A stretch of DNA of 8,238 nt from Candidatus Hydrogenedentota bacterium (lineage in GTDB: Bacteria > Hydrogenedentota > Hydrogenedentia > Hydrogenedentales > SLHB01), in NCBI GenBank assembly GCA_003557825.1, contig PWNM01000575.1:1-8238 (forward strand). Reading direction: 5' to 3'. Made by a program: the position numbers and the translations under genes. Shown here in pieces: positions 6,180 through 8,238 of the stretch (position 1 is its first letter; every line of letters starts with the position of its first letter). The notes below the pieces were generated by a model. The model was given only the letters and a program-made list of their open reading frames with translations, was not told the origin of the DNA and searched no databases.

Positions 6180-7349
6180 ATGGAAGGCCGGTCCAATTTC
6201 CACCCCACCCGTTCATTGGAATATACGCAAGAAGTCTATGGCGGTTCCGAAGGCAAAATCCCGCGTTTGGGCGAGATCGAGCGCGCCTATCTGCCCGGCC
6301 CTTCCGAGTATACCGTGCGCTTCGGCGAGATCCACGGCCACACGGGCCTATCGGATGGCTGGGGCGATTTGGACGCCTATTTTGTAGCCGCTCGCGACTT
6401 GGCCCGTCTCGATTTCTGTGCGGTCACGGACCACGATCACGGTGGTGTGGGGCGCGACGAGCTGTGGGTCGAAAAATGGAAACACATCCAGCAAAAAGTG
6501 GCGGAATACCATGACGAAGGCCAGTTTGTCACCATCTTGGGATACGAACGCGATTCGTTTCCCTACTATCCCAATATGAACCTCTACTTCCGCGAAGGTC
6601 GCGCGGACATGGTGCGGGGCGCGCAAGACGGCGAGATCACATACGATGAGCTGGCGGCATTGGCGGCCCGAGACGACGTTCTCTTCATCCCACACCAGAT
6701 TTCGCAGGTCGAGGTGGGAGTAAACTGGAAGGCGGTCCCGATGGAGCTCATGCCACCCGTCGCAGAGATGTACTCGAAGTGGGGCGCAAGCGAGTTCTTG
6801 GGCAATCCGCGTCCCATCCGCAGCGCGGCCCGCGGCAACTTTTGGATCGATGCCCTCGAACGGGGCGCGAAGGTGGGGTGCATCGCCGGCTCCGATGTCC
6901 ACAGCCCCTTCCCGGGGTTGCGCGTTCACAGCGGCGGCAATTTGCGCCATGATGAGCCGGGTATCGCCGCCGTACTGACCAAGGAACTCACCCGCGAGGC
7001 GATTTTCGAAGCCATACGCGAACGGCGATGCTATGCCTGTGAGGGCGCACGGATTACCCTCGATTTCCGAGTCAACGGAGCCGTGATGGGACGGGAAATT
7101 GCAGACCAAGGCAACCCGGAAAGGGCCCTGTATGTTTGTGTCCAAGCCCCGCTACCCATCGAGACGGTCACCATCGTGAAGAACGGCCAAGACCACTTCA
7201 TCTATACGCTCAACGGAGCGATGGCCAGGCACGAATCAATGGTCATTGATCTCGAAGCGGAACGGGATACGGACTACTACTATATCCGCGTCACCCAATC
7301 CGATGGACGCCGCGCTTGGTCCAGCCCTGTATGGGTCAATCGCGTCTAG
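6180..7349 (+). CDS. PHP-fold metallohydrolase (CehA/McbA or DUF3604-like)
   Basis: This 389-residue protein has the polymerase-and-histidinol-phosphatase metal-dependent hydrolase fold, whose members cleave phosphoester, amide or ester bonds with two or three bound metals. The ATG at 6180 follows AGAGGAG (6164-6170) by 9 bases; a TTG at 6147 is in frame but lacks a ribosome-binding site. Metal motifs appear in order: F-G-E-I-H-G-H-T-G-L-S-D-G (H52, H54), V-T-D-H-D-H (D84, H85), G-Y-E (E123), I-P-H-Q (H172) and G-S-D-V-H-S (D239, H241), so the site looks complete. After about residue 290 a beta-rich C-terminal region follows, with L-D-F-R-V-N-G and V-T-I-V-K-N-G, resembling the Ig-like tail of DUF3604-type proteins. 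No signal peptide or membrane segment is seen, so it is probably cytoplasmic. The substrate is unknown. The gene is isolated, with its own gap upstream and a convergent gene downstream. Confidence 0.85.
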   Translation: MEGRSNFHPTRSLEYTQEVYGGSEGKIPRLGEIERAYLPGPSEYTVRFGEIHGHTGLSDGWGDLDAYFVAARDLARLDFCAVTDHDHGGVGRDELWVEKWKHIQQKVAEYHDEGQFVTILGYERDSFPYYPNMNLYFREGRADMVRGAQDGEITYDELAALAARDDVLFIPHQISQVEVGVNWKAVPMELMPPVAEMYSKWGASEFLGNPRPIRSAARGNFWIDALERGAKVGCIAGSDVHSPFPGLRVHSGGNLRHDEPGIAAVLTKELTREAIFEAIRERRCYACEGARITLDFRVNGAVMGREIADQGNPERALYVCVQAPLPIETVTIVKNGQDHFIYTLNGAMARHESMVIDLEAERDTDYYYIRVTQSDGRRAWSSPVWVNRV

Positions 7350-7377
7350 ACGCACTATGTCATAACCCAATAGTGTG
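7342..7377. terminator. Hairpin between convergent genes, candidate bidirectional terminator
   Basis: A 12-base perfect palindrome, GCGTCTAGACGC (7342-7353), spans the stop codon of the PHP gene. Overlapping it, CGCACTAT (7351-7358) pairs with ATAGTGTG (7370-7377, one G-U) around an 11-base loop. It lies between genes that point at each other, so it could end both transcripts. T-runs on either side are short, so efficiency is uncertain. Confidence 0.45.
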
Positions 7378-7389
7378 TTACTTTCCCCA

Positions 7390-7845
7390 TCACTCCGGGT
7401 AACTGTATACCCCGCGCATTAGGGCGTCGCGGATGGCCGAGATCATCTTCGATGAGCGCATGGTGGCGGCGGTGAGCCCGTCGGCCTTGAGGTCGGAGGC
7501 GATGTTCTCGGGATGGTAGAGGTCGGTCAGGTGCGTCCGAATGTCGTTGCCTTCGAGATGCCCAATGATCTTCAGGTATTCGTCGCGCAGGCGGGCTTCC
7601 AAAGTACCCTCTTCCGCATGGAGATACTCATCGCCTTGCGCATGTAAATGGCGGTATTCGATTTGGGTAACACGGTGGTCTTCCAGCGCAAACTCGATGT
7701 TGACCTGAATTTCGTCGCGGTCGATGAATGCGCCGCGATAGGTTCCGTCTTCATACATCGGCTTTGCGCCGCCCTGATCCGCCCATCCAGCGTAGAGGAG
7801 ACCTCCAACTACAAGCAAGGCCATGACCAAAATACGGTACTTCAT
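7390..7845 (-). CDS. Small exported FMN-binding-domain-like protein
   Basis: This 151-residue protein is read leftward from the ATG at 7845-7843, with GGAGGA (complement of 7853-7858) 7 bases upstream. Residues 1-22 are a positively charged start and a hydrophobic stretch, so it is exported or membrane-anchored; no lipobox Cys is present. The rest resembles the FMN-binding domain of NqrC/RnfG-type proteins (pfam04205 style): Y-E-D-G-T-Y-R-G-A-F (31-40), a beta stretch I-Q-V-N-I-E-F-A-L-E-D, and a C-terminal D-G-L-T-A-A-T-M-R-S-S-K (122-133) followed by an amphipathic helix. This segment corresponds to the D-x-x-[ST]-G-A-T motif where ApbE attaches FMN to the last Thr, here T128; the Gly is Ala. 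A covalently flavinylated periplasmic electron carrier is the likely role, partner unknown. No ApbE gene is in the window. Confidence 0.75.
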   Translation of the reverse strand: MKYRILVMALLVVGGLLYAGWADQGGAKPMYEDGTYRGAFIDRDEIQVNIEFALEDHRVTQIEYRHLHAQGDEYLHAEEGTLEARLRDEYLKIIGHLEGNDIRTHLTDLYHPENIASDLKADGLTAATMRSSKMISAIRDALMRGVYSYPE

Positions 7846-7977
7846 GGTATCGTCCTCCGTTTTATCGTACGTTCTTGTGTATGGAACGCTTTTCCCTCTC
7901 TAGATTTCCTTACCTCGGAAATCGACATGCATGTAATATAGGGGACAGTCTACGGGGACGATTCATTCCCGACTGGC
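7846..7977. other. Intergenic stretch between typA and FMN-domain gene
   Basis: This holds the leader of the minus-strand FMN-domain gene. GGGGAC occurs twice (7941-7946 and 7954-7959), the first within TATAGGGGACAGTC. A weak hairpin, CGGGGA (7953-7958) / TCCCG (7967-7971), could be part of the typA 3' end. A 10-base palindrome, ACATGCATGT, lies at 7925-7934. No promoter is convincing. Confidence 0.35.
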
Positions 7978-8238
7978 TTAGTCCGCGTTGGCCGCTTGTT
8001 GCTTGCTGAGGCGTTTGCGTTCTTCGAGGCCGAGTTGGGCCTTGCGGACGCGAATGCTCTTGGGGGTTACTTCGACGAGTTCGTCAGTGGCGATCCATTC
8101 GAGGGCGGCGTCCAGGGTAAGCGTTCGGGGCACATCGAGGCCCACAGTGTGGTCTTTGGATGACGCCCGGTGATTGGTCAACGCCTTGCGCTTGGTCGGA
8201 TTGCAGGGCAAGTCGCCCGGACGGGAGTTTTCGCCGAT
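7978..8238 (-). CDS. typA: TypA/BipA ribosome-associated GTPase, C-terminal end (partial)
   Basis: The last 86 residues of a TypA/BipA translational GTPase, whose 5' part lies beyond the right edge. The protein is an EF-G-like GTPase that binds ribosomes and aids 50S assembly and growth under stress or cold. The visible part is its unique C-terminal domain: G-E-N-S-R-P-G-D-L near the edge, K-A-L-T-N-H-R-A-S, then a typical A-L-E-W-I-A-T-D-E-L-V-E-V-T-P-K-S-I-R-V-R-K block and a charged E-E-R-K-R-L tail. The stop is TAA (complement of 7978-7980). The GTPase domain cannot be checked. The reading frame stays open to the edge, so no start is assigned. Confidence 0.95.
   Translation of the reverse strand: MGENSRPGDLPCNPTKRKALTNHRASSKDHTVGLDVPRTLTLDAALEWIATDELVEVTPKSIRVRKAQLGLEERKRLSKQQAANAD

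Noticed and set aside
5881..6387. 168-codon open frame bridging the PRTase gene, the gap and the PHP gene
   Set aside because: It overlaps two well-supported genes in another frame, lacks a ribosome-binding site and resembles no protein family.
6348..7145. 265-codon minus-strand open frame opposite the PHP gene
   Set aside because: Antisense shadow of a gene with complete metal-binding motifs; no family features.
7925..7934. Perfect 10-base palindrome ACATGCATGT
   Set aside because: Several palindromes of this length are expected by chance in 8 kb, and no promoter elements align with it.

Overview
This is a GC-rich, gene-dense bacterial segment. It suggests a Gram-negative, possibly strictly or facultatively anaerobic heterotroph. 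The Tat-exported sulfatase-like protein, the lipoprotein-type TRAP binding protein, the exported FMN-binding-domain protein and the style of the TypA C-terminus fit Planctomycetes/Lentisphaerae, Candidatus Hydrogenedentes or Desulfobacteria-like lineages. This placement is inferred from protein style only and confidence is low. No tRNA, rRNA, CRISPR array, complete insertion sequence or phage gene is visible.

Layout, left to right. (1) Bases 178-1542 (+) encode a Tat-signal sulfatase-superfamily protein. It keeps the metal ligands but lacks two canonical catalytic residues: the Arg of C-x-P-x-R is Leu, and the His of G-K-W-H is Trp. (2) A 223-base gap holds three stem-loop-forming inverted repeats and leads into (3) a compact operon, 1766-5154 (+). 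The operon holds dctP (lipoprotein solute receptor), dctQ, dctM (overlapping dctQ by ATGA) and a UspA-type protein 32 bases downstream. This is a complete TRAP transporter with a universal stress protein, an arrangement known from the TeaABC-TeaD ectoine system. (4) Bases 5304-5942 (+) encode a stand-alone phosphoribosyltransferase-fold protein (COG1926-like) with a very strong Shine-Dalgarno. (5) A 237-base gap without a convincing gene contains overlapping inverted repeats. (6) Bases 6180-7349 (+) encode a cytoplasmic PHP-fold metallohydrolase (CehA/McbA or DUF3604-like). (7) A hairpin lies between convergent genes. (8) On the minus strand, 7390-7845 encodes a small exported FMN-binding-domain-like protein, and 7978-8238 is the 3' end of typA/bipA, cut by the window edge.

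How they may work together (inference): the sulfatase-like enzyme would act on a substrate outside the cytoplasmic membrane. The adjacent TRAP system would import a carboxylated or otherwise anionic product, with the Usp protein tuning transport. The PRTase, PHP hydrolase, FMN-domain protein and TypA look like independent transcription units. No new defence or mobile system is evident. The most interesting points are the active-site substitutions in the sulfatase-like protein, the structured leader of the TRAP operon, and the variant flavinylation motif.
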